The notes under the pieces were generated by a model. It was not told the origin of the DNA, did not search any database, and saw only the letters and a list, made by a program, of their open reading frames with translations. The translations under genes were made by a program, and so were the position numbers. 64,000 bases of DNA from an uncultured Altererythrobacter sp. GTDB taxonomy: Bacteria > Pseudomonadota > Alphaproteobacteria > Sphingomonadales > Sphingomonadaceae. Where the stretch lies: NCBI GenBank assembly GCA_913056125.1, contig CAJXNC010000005.1, forward strand, positions 124,001 through 188,000. The letters are read 5' to 3'. This document shows positions 19,145 through 29,004 of the stretch, one piece after another (within the stretch, counting starts at the first letter, position 1; each line of letters begins with the position of its first letter).

Positions 19145-19370
19145 CGGTTTTCGTCTTCATCTGTGTGATCTTGTAGGGTGCGCCGTCGGAATCGTAGGTG
19201 ACCCATTCGCCGACCTGCTCGCCACGCTCGAAATGGCCGGAACGCTTGAGCGTGCCGTCCTTGCGGAACCATTCCCAATAGCCGTGCAATTCCTCGCCCA
19301 GCATCTGGCCGCGCGCGCAGACGGTGCCATCGCGGTGATGTTCGACGCGCGGAGTGAGTTCATCGGTCAT
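19131..19370 (-). CDS. YwqK/MORN-like small protein
   Basis: A 79-residue protein built of MORN-type strands: HRDGTVCARGQM, GYWEWFRKDGTLKRSGHFERG, GEWVTYDSDG. This pattern is shared by the YwqK antitoxin-like family. No toxin gene is adjacent, and it sits between the DUF559 gene (4-base overlap) and sufC (14-base overlap), so antitoxin function is doubtful. A structural or binding role in the SUF context is a guess. Confidence 0.75.
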
Positions 19371-19872
19371 CGCTCACCGCCCCTCCTGCCTTCGCGCATT
19401 TGCTTGCCATGCGCGCGGCGCGCGTCCTGCTTGTCGGCGATGCGCATACGCATGCCGGCAGTGATGCGCGCGAGCACATCGTCCATGTTCTCGAGTATGT
19501 CCGCTGCCTTGATCCGCATGACGCGGATGCCGACGCTTTCGAGGCTCTTGTCACGACGGCGCGCCAGGGCTTCGTCCTCGCCTTCCTCGTCGATATCGAT
19601 CGCCATGCCGAGGACATGGCAGTTGAAGTCGACGATGGCCGAGCCCACGACAGCGTGGCGCTTGAAGGTGTAGGGTCCAAGGTCGGCCTTGCTGAAACGC
19701 TCAGCCAAAGCCTTGTGCGCCTCGCTGGAATGGCGGCGCAAATCGCGCGCCTGCTCATGCAGCACGTCAAGCCGCTTTTCCGAGATTTCCCAGCCGCGGC
19801 CCTTCTTCTTGAGCGCGGGGGCTTCGGTATCGGCACCGGTTTCGGGAAGTTTGAGGGTCTTGCGGTCAGTCA

Positions 19873-19873
<1 letters not shown>
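19367..19873 (-). CDS. DUF559 protein (Vsr-like nuclease fold)
   Basis: A 168-residue protein with a DUF559 domain from about residue 35: EQARDLRRHSSEAHKALAE, YTFKRHAVVGSAIVDFNC and IRVMRIKAADILEN. The family is related to very-short-patch-repair endonucleases. The first acidic residue (IVDF) is kept, but the usual E-L-D-G-x-Q-H stretch reads AIDIDEEGE here, so the catalytic His/Gln are missing. It may be non-nucleolytic. Starts in a TGATG overlap with the sufB stop. Basic tail rich in Arg. Confidence 0.82.
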
Positions 19874-21350
<1,477 letters not shown>

Positions 21351-21354
<4 letters not shown>

Positions 21355-21782
21355 GCGGGTTCTTGTTCTTTCGGCTCGGGCAATTGCGCGAGCTGGGTCA
21401 GTTTCACATCAGCCAGCGCGCCGCGCAGCGTGGCATTCACCAGGCTCCAATGCGGACGCACCGTGCATTGCGCTTCGAGCGCGCAATCGTGCCGCGCAGT
21501 CTCGACGCAGGCAGTCAGCGCGATCGGTCCTTCGACAGCCTCGACGATATCGGCAAGGCTGATAGCGGCCGCCGGGCGTGCCAGTTTGATGCCGCCGCCC
21601 GCACCGCGCATACTCTTGAGCAGGCCCGCCTTGGCCAGCGCGCTGACCAGCTTCTGCACGGTCGGCAGCGGCAGGCCGGTCTCTTCCGCGAGGTCCGCAG
21701 CCGAAACGCGCGCAAAGCCGCAATGGCGCGCGGCTGCGCACATTGTGACGACGGCATAGTCGGCCAGGTTGGACAGTCGCAT
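21351..21782 (-). CDS. Rrf2 family SUF regulator
   Basis: A 143-residue winged-helix regulator beginning [12 protein letters not shown], the standard N-terminus of the SUF-associated Rrf2 group; an upstream in-frame start would add an uncharacteristic leader. The recognition helix is in [15 protein letters not shown]. Cys92, Cys100 and Cys106 (C-X7-C-X5-C) should ligate an Fe-S cluster as the sensing group. First gene of the operon, directly downstream of a 25-bp perfect dyad, so cluster-dependent autoregulation of SUF expression is likely. Confidence 0.93.
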
Positions 21783-21797
21783 CTTTCGGCGCTCTTT

Positions 21798-21822
21798 TAA
21801 TCGGACCAATTCATTCCGATTA
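21798..21822 (-). promoter_or_regulatory. predicted operator of the SUF Rrf2 regulator
   Basis: Perfect inverted repeat with arms TAATCGGA (21798-21805) and TCCGATTA (21815-21822) and a 9-base spacer, total 25 bp, ending 15 bases before the regulator's ATG. Size and position resemble IscR-type operators. A further dyad, CAAGCC/GGCTTG around AATTC, lies at 21850-21866 and overlaps a -35-like TTGATT. Confidence 0.7.
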
Positions 21823-21916
21823 GGCACCTATGCAGGAAAAGCACGGAATCAAGCCAATTCGGCTTGTTGCGAGTCGTTAGCATCTTGTGGGGCCGGCCCG
21901 GCCTGACTGCCAAGTG

Positions 21917-21951
21917 AAAAAAGGGGCGGCCCCGACATGGCAGGACCGCCC
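21917..21951 (-). terminator. orphan intrinsic terminator upstream of suf operon
   Basis: On the minus strand GGGCGG (21951-21946) pairs with CCGCCC (21929-21924), extended by inner G-C pairs, followed by a run of six T (21922-21917). No annotated minus-strand gene precedes it. Confidence 0.7.
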
Positions 21952-22038
21952 TTCAAAGTCGAGAACCCGTCGCAATGTTGCGTCGAGCCCTTCGGGTCGC
22001 AAGAGGTTGCTAGCCGATTCGCGTTTCCGGCTATTGTA
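21917..22038 (-). ncRNA. candidate small RNA with intrinsic terminator
   Basis: In the 378-bp gene-free stretch 21783-22160 a minus-strand -10-like TACAAT (22038-22033) is followed about 110 bases on by a terminator (see next entry). The implied RNA contains TTGCG twice (22002-21998 and 21975-21971 read on the minus strand) around one CGCAA (21982-21978), allowing alternative hairpins, plus a GACCCG/CGGGTT pairing. No convincing -35 box and no open frame of note. It could be an sRNA or a leader of the SUF message; I could not match it to a named RNA family. Confidence 0.35.
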
Positions 22039-22160
22039 AGAAGGCGACACGAAGCGCTCTTTTTCGCCTGAAAAGTTACGCAAATCAGCCATTTTGCGCA
22101 GGAAATTTCCTTAAGCAGTCGCACATCGACAGGCGACCCCCGCCCTGCCATAGCCGGTCC

Positions 22161-23192
22161 ATGCTGTACCGCCTCGCCCGCCCGGCGATCTTCGCGCTCG
22201 ATGCCGAACGCGCGCATCGCCTGACCGTCAATGCCCTGAAGCTGCTTCCATCGAGCAAGCCTCAGCCACTTGGCGGACCGTTGCAGACCGAAGTAGCGGG
22301 AATCACCTTTCCCAACCCGGTCGGCATGGCAGCAGGATTCGACAAGGATGCCGAGGTTCCCGACGCGCTGCTCGCCATGGGTTTCGGCTTTGCCGAGGTG
22401 GGATCGATCACGCCGCGCCCGCAGGCAGGCAATCCGAAGCCGCGCCTGTTCCGCCTGGTCGAGGACCGCGCGGTGATCAACCGCATGGGGTTCAACAATG
22501 GTGGCGGAGAACTTGCCCATACCCGGCTTGCGGCACGGTCGGGCCGCGATGGCGTGGTGGGCATCAATATCGGCGCCAACAAGGATAGTGAGGATCGCAT
22601 TGCCGATTATGCGGCGATGACGGAGCTGATGGCGCCGCTGGCAAGCTATCTCGCGGTCAATATTTCCAGCCCGAACACGCCGGGCCTGCGCGCATTGCAG
22701 GATGAGGGGGCGCTGATCGCCCTGCTCGATGCGGTTTTCGAGGCCCGCGGCAATCTCGCCGTTCCCGTCTTCCTCAAGGTCGCGCCCGATCTCGAACCCG
22801 CCGATGTGGATGCGATTTCCCGCATCGCCATGGACAAGGGGCTCGGCGCGCTGATCGTCTCAAATACCACGATCGAGCGACCGGCCCTGTTATCGGCTCA
22901 TGCGGGCGAGAGCGGCGGGCTTTCGGGTGCGCCGCTCAAACCCAAGGCGCTGCAAAGGTTGCGAGACTTCCGCAGGGCAACCGGGGGCGCTTTGCCGCTG
23001 GTCGGCGTCGGAGGCATTGCAACGGCCGAGGATGCCTGGGAACGCATCCGCGCCGGCGCCAGCCTGGTCCAGCTCTACAGCGCCATGGTCTATCGCGGCC
23101 CTGGTATCGCCAGGGACATTGCGCGCGGACTTGAAACATTGATGCGACGGGACGGAATCGCTTCCATTGCCGAGGCCGTGGGAAGCGAATAG
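22161..23192 (+). CDS. pyrD: dihydroorotate dehydrogenase (quinone), class 2
   Basis: A 343-residue FMN enzyme that oxidises dihydroorotate to orotate and reduces quinone at the inner membrane. The N-terminal helical membrane-contact domain (AERAHRLTVNALKLL) marks class 2. FMN/substrate motifs: NPVGMAAGFDKDAE, GSITPRPQAGNPKPR, NRMGFNN, NISSPNTPGL (catalytic Ser), SNTT and VGVGGI. Full length. The start is the ATG at 22161. A GGT gene follows 9 bases later. Confidence 0.97.
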   Translation: MLYRLARPAIFALDAERAHRLTVNALKLLPSSKPQPLGGPLQTEVAGITFPNPVGMAAGFDKDAEVPDALLAMGFGFAEVGSITPRPQAGNPKPRLFRLVEDRAVINRMGFNNGGGELAHTRLAARSGRDGVVGINIGANKDSEDRIADYAAMTELMAPLASYLAVNISSPNTPGLRALQDEGALIALLDAVFEARGNLAVPVFLKVAPDLEPADVDAISRIAMDKGLGALIVSNTTIERPALLSAHAGESGGLSGAPLKPKALQRLRDFRRATGGALPLVGVGGIATAEDAWERIRAGASLVQLYSAMVYRGPGIARDIARGLETLMRRDGIASIAEAVGSE

Positions 23193-23201
23193 GGGTCTCC
23201 T

Positions 23202-24968
23202 ATGTCGCGTTCATTCCTGCTGGCCCTCGCAGCACCGCTAGCGCTGCTTGGCTGCACCCCGCCTCCCGAACCGCTTCCTCCTCCGCCACAAGGCGTTGCT
23301 GCTGCCAACGATCCTCGCGCTGCCGAGATCGGCGAGGAAATCATGGCGCGCGGAGGCAGCGCCACCGATGCTGCGATTGCCATGATGCTGGCACTGGCCG
23401 TGCTCGAACCGCAGAGCACAGGCTTGGGTGGGGGCGGCTTCCTGCTGCTGGGTTCGGCCGAGGGCGAGGTCGAACTCTTGGACGGGCGCGAGACGGCACC
23501 CGCCGCAGCTTCGGGCAATTGGTTCCTCAACGAAGACGGCTCACCGCGCGATCGCAACGCGGCAGTCCTGAGTGGTCTTTCCATCGGCGTTCCCGGACAG
23601 ATAGCTCTCGCCGCCGAAGCCCATGCGCGTCATGGTTTACTGCCTTGGGCCGACCTTTTTGCCCCCGCCATTGCCCTGGCGCGAGACGGATTTCCCGTTA
23701 CGCCCCGGCTGAGCGGATCGCTGGCCAGTTTCCCCCAAAGGGGCGCGCGCGATCCGGCGGGCGAGGCCCAATTCTATGGCGAGGACGGCGAAGCGCCTGC
23801 GCCCGGCGAAGTGGTGCAGCTGCCTGACCTGGCCGCTACGCTCGAAATGATAGCCACCGAAGGACCGGAAAGCTTCTATTCCGGACCATTCGCCGAAAGC
23901 ATGGCGCTCAAGATCGCGCTCGACACGCCGTCCATGGCAGCGATGACGGTGGACGATTTCCAGAATTATCGTGCGGTGGTTCGCGAGCCGATCTGCACGA
24001 TCTACCGGCTGCATCGCGTTTGCACGGTCGGACCGCCATCTTCGGGCGGCTATGCCGTGCTCGCCATCCTCAATCAGGTCGAAGCTTTTGACCTTGCATC
24101 GATGGGACTTCAAAACGCCGAAACTTGGCACGTCTTTGCCGAGGCACAGCGCCTCGCCTTTGCCGATCGCGAGTTCTTTATCGGCGATCCGGCCTATGTA
24201 GAAGTGCCGCTCGTAGGCCTGCTCGATGAGGACTACCTCGCTGGCCGGGCCGCGTTGATCGAACCTGATCGGACCTTGCAGCAGGTGGACCACGGCGATC
24301 CGGCCGGCGCATCGGTTGCACTCGCCCCGGGCGATGGATGGCCCGAGCAGGGAACCACCCACTTTGTCGCCGTGGATGGCGAAGGCAACATGGCGAGCTT
24401 CACCGCAACGGTCGAAGGGGCTTTCGGCTCCGGCCTCGTCCATGGCGGCTTCTATCTCAATAACGAGCTGACCGATTTCGACTTCACTCCCGAAGTCGAC
24501 GGGCTTCCCGTTGCCAACCGTGTGGAGGGCGGCAAGCGTCCCGCCAGTTCGATGACGCCGACCGTGGTCTATGACCCCGAGGGACAACCGCTATTCACCG
24601 TTGGGGCAGCGGGCGGAGGGCTGATTCCGGCGCAAACCGCACGAGCGCTCATTGGCGTGATCGATTTCGGCCTGCCGCTCGAAGAAGCTCTGGAACTCCC
24701 ATTCGTCATGGGGGTGGGTCCAGGCGCATTGCTGGTCGAGCAGGGAACATGGATGGAGGATCTTGGCCCCGCGTTCGAAGCCCTGGGCCATCCGCGCATC
24801 ATCCCTTTTGGACAGTTGTTGCGCACGACCGGCGCCTTGCGCGGGGTTGGCGGCTGGCATGCCCGTCACGACCCCAGGCTCGACGAGCTGGTCCGTATTC
24901 CCGGAACGGTCGGCGAGGGCGCAGCGGTGGAAGCCGGGTTCGACGAAGGCGATACGCTCACGCCCTAG
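23202..24968 (+). CDS. gamma-glutamyltransferase, lipoprotein form
   Basis: A 588-residue Ntn-hydrolase precursor that cleaves glutathione and other gamma-glutamyl amides. The autoprocessing/nucleophilic Thr is in QGTTHFVAVDGEGN (Thr385), giving large and small subunits. NDPRAAEIGEEIMARGGSATDAAIA and GLGGGGFLL are family hallmarks. The N-terminus ends LLGC, a lipobox, followed by a proline-rich linker, so the enzyme should be membrane-anchored in the periplasm instead of soluble. The loop after the catalytic Thr is GAFGSG. Nine bases after pyrD. Confidence 0.92.
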   Translation: MSRSFLLALAAPLALLGCTPPPEPLPPPPQGVAAANDPRAAEIGEEIMARGGSATDAAIAMMLALAVLEPQSTGLGGGGFLLLGSAEGEVELLDGRETAPAAASGNWFLNEDGSPRDRNAAVLSGLSIGVPGQIALAAEAHARHGLLPWADLFAPAIALARDGFPVTPRLSGSLASFPQRGARDPAGEAQFYGEDGEAPAPGEVVQLPDLAATLEMIATEGPESFYSGPFAESMALKIALDTPSMAAMTVDDFQNYRAVVREPICTIYRLHRVCTVGPPSSGGYAVLAILNQVEAFDLASMGLQNAETWHVFAEAQRLAFADREFFIGDPAYVEVPLVGLLDEDYLAGRAALIEPDRTLQQVDHGDPAGASVALAPGDGWPEQGTTHFVAVDGEGNMASFTATVEGAFGSGLVHGGFYLNNELTDFDFTPEVDGLPVANRVEGGKRPASSMTPTVVYDPEGQPLFTVGAAGGGLIPAQTARALIGVIDFGLPLEEALELPFVMGVGPGALLVEQGTWMEDLGPAFEALGHPRIIPFGQLLRTTGALRGVGGWHARHDPRLDELVRIPGTVGEGAAVEAGFDEGDTLTP

Positions 24969-25054
24969 CTTGCCCGGACACTCCCGGCACCTTAGGTAGT
25001 TTCCGATAGAGCACCGGCCGAAACAACGGCCCCGGGAATAGAGGATCGTGGCCC

Positions 25055-26866
25055 TTGCAGCCGAACACAATGCAACTTGCCGATATCGAGAATGCGAAAA
25101 GCCTCGTCGCGCTATTCCTTCAGCGTGCCGACCAGATTGGCGCCGCACCCTTCCTGACTGCCAAGACGGGCGGAGACTGGACATCGATCAGCTATTCCGA
25201 GGCGGCCAAGCAGGTCTGCCTGCTGGCGCAACAGCTTGTCCGCATGGGCCTCAAGCCTGGCGACCGCGTGGTCATCGTTTCAGAGAACCGGCCCGAATGG
25301 TGCATCGCCGACCTAGCCATCATGGCGGCTGGCTGCATCACCACGCCCGCTTACACGACCAATACTGAAGGCGATCACCGCCATATCCTCGACGATTCGG
25401 GCGCGCGCGCCGTATTCGTCTCCAACGCCAAGCTGGCCGAGCCGCTGTTCAAGGCGATGATGCGTTCGGGACACGCCGAACATGTGATCGCCATCGACCC
25501 GATCGGTGCCGAACAAACCGGCAGCTTCCACCTGCATGACTGGGCGGGGCTGGTCGAAGGCGATGCCGCAGAGGCCCGCGCCGCAGTGGATGCACGCGTT
25601 GCCGGCGTCACGCGCGACGATATTGCCTGCATTATCTACACGAGTGGCACAAGCGGATCCCCGCGCGGGGTTATGCTCCACCATGGCGCGATCCTGCACA
25701 ATTGCATGGCCGCAGGCGAAGTGCTGGCGCAGGATTTCGGCTGGGAGCAGGAGCGTTTCCTCTCCTTCCTGCCCTTGAGCCATGCTCTCGAACACACGGC
25801 AGGCCTGTTCCTCCCCATCGGGTTGGGCGCGGATATCTGGTTCGCCGAGGGACTCGACAAGCTTTCCTCCAATCTCGAGGAGGCGCAACCAACCTTCATG
25901 ATCGTAGTGCCGCGAATGTTCGAGTTGCTGCGCGGCAAGATCATCAAGCAGGTCGAGAAGCGCGGCGGTTTCGCCGCCTACTTGCTGCACAAGGCCATGG
26001 GGCTGGGTGAGCGCAAGATCGCCGGGAAGCATGCGCTTGGCGACATTCCGATCAGCTGGCTGCTCGATTTCACGCTGCGGCCCAAGGTGAAGCAGAATTT
26101 TGGCGGACGCATCAAGGCGCTTGTTTCGGGCGGTGCGCCACTCAATCCCGAAGTCGGAGGCTTCTTCCAGGCCATGGGTCTGACCATGCTGCAGGGTTAT
26201 GGCCAGACCGAGACCGCGCCGGTCATTGCCTGCAACTTCCCCAGCGCCGGGATCAAGCTCGACACTGTCGGTCCGCCCTTGCGCGGCGTCGATGTGAAAA
26301 TCGCCGATGATGGTGAGATCCTGGTGCGCGGCGAATGCGTGATGAAGGGCTATTGGCAGAATCAGGAAGCGACTCAGGCCGCTCTGCCTGGTGAATGGCT
26401 ACATACGGGCGATATCGGCCATCTCGACGATCGCGGACGGATCCAGATCACCGACCGCAAGAAGGACATCATCGTCAACGACAAAGGCGACAATATCGCC
26501 CCGCAGAAGCTCGAAGGCATGCTCACGCTGCAGCCCGAGATCGCTCAGGTCATGGTGAGCGGGGACAAGCGGCCTTATATGGTCGCACTGATCGTTCCCG
26601 ATGCCGAATGGATGAAGCAATGGGCGCGTGAGAACGGCATGAAGGCCGATCTTGCGGAGCTGAAAGACAATGCGGAGTTCCGCGCGGCGATCAAAGCAGC
26701 GATCGACAAGACCAACAAGGAACTCTCGGTTCTTGAAAAAGTGCGCAAGTTCGTTGTGGCGGACGAACCCTTCAGCGTCGAAAACAACCAGATGACTCCG
26801 ACGCTGAAAATCCGCCGGCCCTATATTCGCGAGCAATATGGCGAGCGGCTGGACGCTCTGTACTAG
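25055..26866 (+). CDS. AMP-forming long-chain acyl-CoA synthetase
   Basis: A 603-residue adenylate-forming enzyme that activates fatty acids to acyl-CoA. The ATP loop is YTSGTSGSPRGV, followed by FLPLSHALEHTAG, GYGQTETAPV, YWQNQEAT, WLHTGDIG and RIQITDRKKDIIVNDKGDNIAP. The order matches long-chain acyl-CoA ligases of the FadD15-like group. Start: TTG at 25055 has AGAGGA 9 bases upstream; the in-frame ATG at 25070 lacks a site. C-terminus ends three bases before a convergent gene. Confidence 0.92.
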   Translation: MQPNTMQLADIENAKSLVALFLQRADQIGAAPFLTAKTGGDWTSISYSEAAKQVCLLAQQLVRMGLKPGDRVVIVSENRPEWCIADLAIMAAGCITTPAYTTNTEGDHRHILDDSGARAVFVSNAKLAEPLFKAMMRSGHAEHVIAIDPIGAEQTGSFHLHDWAGLVEGDAAEARAAVDARVAGVTRDDIACIIYTSGTSGSPRGVMLHHGAILHNCMAAGEVLAQDFGWEQERFLSFLPLSHALEHTAGLFLPIGLGADIWFAEGLDKLSSNLEEAQPTFMIVVPRMFELLRGKIIKQVEKRGGFAAYLLHKAMGLGERKIAGKHALGDIPISWLLDFTLRPKVKQNFGGRIKALVSGGAPLNPEVGGFFQAMGLTMLQGYGQTETAPVIACNFPSAGIKLDTVGPPLRGVDVKIADDGEILVRGECVMKGYWQNQEATQAALPGEWLHTGDIGHLDDRGRIQITDRKKDIIVNDKGDNIAPQKLEGMLTLQPEIAQVMVSGDKRPYMVALIVPDAEWMKQWARENGMKADLAELKDNAEFRAAIKAAIDKTNKELSVLEKVRKFVVADEPFSVENNQMTPTLKIRRPYIREQYGERLDALY

Positions 26867-26869
26867 GCG

Positions 26870-27400
26870 TTACGCCGCTTCGCCCTCGATCTTTTCCGGG
26901 AAGAAGCCAGGCTGGCGCGGCGACCAGCCCGGTGCCGTTGCTGCAGCCTCGCTCAGGCTCTGCAGCAGCAGTTTGCGATGGCAGGGGCGAATTTGCGGCA
27001 GCGCCGCTGCGCCGCAGAAGATTGCCGGCAAATAGGGCCGCACTTCAGCGCCGAGCAGCCGTTCATAAAGAAAGCGGTAAGCGGAAAAGCTGCTGAGCAA
27101 TTCCTGCGCCAAGTCCTGAGCGGAAATGCGGATCAGCGCGCCGATGAACTGCCCGACACCATCGAGGCTGGTCGCTTCGGGGATGTCCTCGCGCAGCGCG
27201 CGCAGCTCGCGATAAGCGATATATTGCTGGCGAATGGCCGAGCTCGAGCCCGATTCCGTGCTCCATGCCTTGAAGGCATCGCCGCGACCCATGCCCACAT
27301 CGAGGCTGCGCGTAATGAATGCCTGTTCTTCCGGCGTGAAGCCGGCAAATTCGCGCATTTCGGAAATGCTCAGCGAAGAAGTCTGCGTGTTTGCCATCAT
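26870..27400 (-). CDS. hypothetical protein
   Basis: A 176-residue soluble, helix-rich protein. N-terminal serine/threonine-rich head, then FTPEEQAFITRSLDVGMGRGDAF and two cysteines (IFCGAAAL, RPCHRK) towards the C-terminus. The start at 27400 is chosen because AGGGGG lies just upstream; an ATG further upstream at 27430 would add ten residues. No family recognised. It is followed on the same strand by nothing; thiSG lies 79 bases upstream, so shared transcription is possible. Confidence 0.65.
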   Translation of the reverse strand: MMANTQTSSLSISEMREFAGFTPEEQAFITRSLDVGMGRGDAFKAWSTESGSSSAIRQQYIAYRELRALREDIPEATSLDGVGQFIGALIRISAQDLAQELLSSFSAYRFLYERLLGAEVRPYLPAIFCGAAALPQIRPCHRKLLLQSLSEAAATAPGWSPRQPGFFPEKIEGEAA

Positions 27401-27479
27401 GGCCCCCTGGAGTTCGGGAGCATGATTCACCCAACATGGTTAATTTTCGGTTTGGGTCGCGCGATCCGATGGGTCCGGA

Positions 27480-28466
27480 TCAGATCATTCCGGCAAGCGG
27501 GCTCGACGGATCGGCATATTTGCGCGTCTGCATGCGGCCCGCGAGATAGGCTTCACGCCCGGCGATTACGCCATACTTCATGGCGCGCGCCATGCGGATC
27601 GGGTCCTTCGCCTCGGCAATGGCAGTGTTCATCAGCACGCCGTCGCAGCCGAGCTCCATCGCCTCTGCCGCCTCGCTTGCCGTGCCGACCCCCGCATCGA
27701 CCAGCACCGGCACCTTGGCGCCTTCCACGATCAGGCGGATGGTCACCTTGTTCTGGATGCCGAGGCCCGATCCGATCGGAGCACCAAGCGGCATGATCGC
27801 CACCGCCCCCGCCTCTTCGAGTTGCTTGGCGGCGATGGGATCATCGACGCAATAAACCATCGGCTTGAAACCTTCTTTGGCGAGCACTTCGGTTGCCTGC
27901 AGCGTCTCGCGCATGTCGGGATAAAGCGTGCGCGCCTCGCCCAGCACCTCCAGCTTCACCAGGTCCCAGCCACCCGCCTCGCGCGCCAGGCGCAAGGTGC
28001 GGATCGCTTCTTCCGCGGTGAAGCACCCTGCGGTGTTGGGCAAATAGGTGACCTTCTTGGGATCGATAAAGTCCATCAGCAGCGGCTGGTTCGGATCCGA
28101 CACATTGACCCGGCGTACCGCTACAGTGACGATTTCCGCGCCGCTCGCTTCGACCGCCGCGGCGTTCTGGGCGAAATCCTTATATTTGCCCGTGCCGACG
28201 ATCAGGCGCGAATTGAAGCGATGTCCGGCCACTTCCCAGCTATCGTCAGCAGCATCTGAGCCACCGCCGACAAAGGTCACGATTTCCAGTCTGTCGCCTT
28301 CTTTCAGCTCGACTTGTTCGAGCGTCGAACGCGGCGCGATTTCGCCATTATGCTCGACCGCGACCTTTTCGGGCTTGAGCGACAGTTCGCGCACCAGCTC
28401 GGCAATGGTGCTTGCGGTGGAGCGGCGGGTCTCGCCATTGACGGTGAGGGAGATCGACAAAGCCAT
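27480..28466 (-). CDS. thiG: fused ThiS-ThiG thiazole synthase
   Basis: A 328-residue protein in which residues 1-68 are a ThiS-type ubiquitin-like sulfur carrier (VNGETRR at the start, [19 protein letters not shown] at the end) and residues 75-328 are ThiG, the barrel that builds the thiazole phosphate of thiamine. ThiG features: [31 protein letters not shown] (probable Schiff-base Lys), [10 protein letters not shown] and [10 protein letters not shown]. ThiS normally needs a free Gly-Gly C-terminus for thiocarboxylate formation; here GGG continues into ThiG. No other thi genes in the window. Confidence 0.93.
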   Translation of the reverse strand: MALSISLTVNGETRRSTASTIAELVRELSLKPEKVAVEHNGEIAPRSTLEQVELKEGDRLEIVTFVGGGSDAADDSWEVAGHRFNSRLIVGTGKYKDFAQNAAAVEASGAEIVTVAVRRVNVSDPNQPLLMDFIDPKKVTYLPNTAGCFTAEEAIRTLRLAREAGGWDLVKLEVLGEARTLYPDMRETLQATEVLAKEGFKPMVYCVDDPIAAKQLEEAGAVAIMPLGAPIGSGLGIQNKVTIRLIVEGAKVPVLVDAGVGTASEAAEAMELGCDGVLMNTAIAEAKDPIRMARAMKYGVIAGREAYLAGRMQTRKYADPSSPLAGMI

Positions 28467-28520
28467 AGGCCCGCGAGATAGCGGGCTTTACGGGCAAATC
28501 AACAAGGGAGGGCCGGGACC

Positions 28521-28898
28521 CTAGAACCGTTCGGCGCGGCGCAGGTTCAGAATGTGCCCGGCAGCAACCAGCGACACCCCGATCATGGTCAAGACGGCCT
28601 CCGGCGCTCCATGGTCGACGGCCAAGGCGCCGCCCATGAAGGAAAGGCCTGTCATTGCCACCACGAAGGGTCCGGCGCGGCGATGACGCATGGCACCAAC
28701 ACCGATGGCGACACCTGCCACCAAAGTGGCCAGCAAGAGGCCTCCGCGATGAATCGCCGGATCGAGCAGGAATGTCGCGCCAAGGCCGAAACCTGCCACC
28801 AGCACCAGGCCGGTGACGCAATGCACGAGGCACAGGCATGACAGCAGCACGCCGACACGGTCCAGACGGCCGCGAATCCGGGGTATAAGCGATCCCAT
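28521..28898 (-). CDS. MerC domain membrane protein
   Basis: A 125-residue protein with four hydrophobic segments. The first contains LLSCLCLVHC, the metal-contacting cysteine/histidine pattern of the MerC family, and HGAPE and HILN give further histidines. MerC proteins carry mercuric ions, but stand-alone homologues in alphaproteobacteria are often zinc-associated. Two starts are possible: ATG at 28898 (preferred) or 28907; the second would overlap the Zur-like box. Diverges from ctaA. Confidence 0.82.
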   Translation of the reverse strand: MGSLIPRIRGRLDRVGVLLSCLCLVHCVTGLVLVAGFGLGATFLLDPAIHRGGLLLATLVAGVAIGVGAMRHRRAGPFVVAMTGLSFMGGALAVDHGAPEAVLTMIGVSLVAAGHILNLRRAERF

Positions 28899-28906
28899 GC
28901 AGGCCA

Positions 28907-28929
28907 TGTATGTAACGCTATAACATTGC
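28907..28929 (-). promoter_or_regulatory. Zur-like box between merC-type gene and ctaA
   Basis: On the minus strand the 23 bases read GCAATGTTATA-G-CGTTACATACA. The first half matches the enterobacterial Zur half-site (GAAATGTTATA) at 10 of 11 positions; the second keeps T-ACAT. It lies immediately upstream of the MerC-domain start, the right place for zinc-dependent repression. Confidence 0.5.
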
Positions 28930-29004
28930 GCAATCCCTTTTGCGGCAAAAAGGCATTTGCAGATCGCCCTTGCGCTTTGCGGCAGTGCAGCGCAAATCGG
29001 CGCC

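Noticed and set aside
21849-22520. A 223-codon minus-strand open frame spanning the gene-free region
   Set aside because: Half is antisense to pyrD; the rest covers the terminator and dyads. No protein-like pattern.
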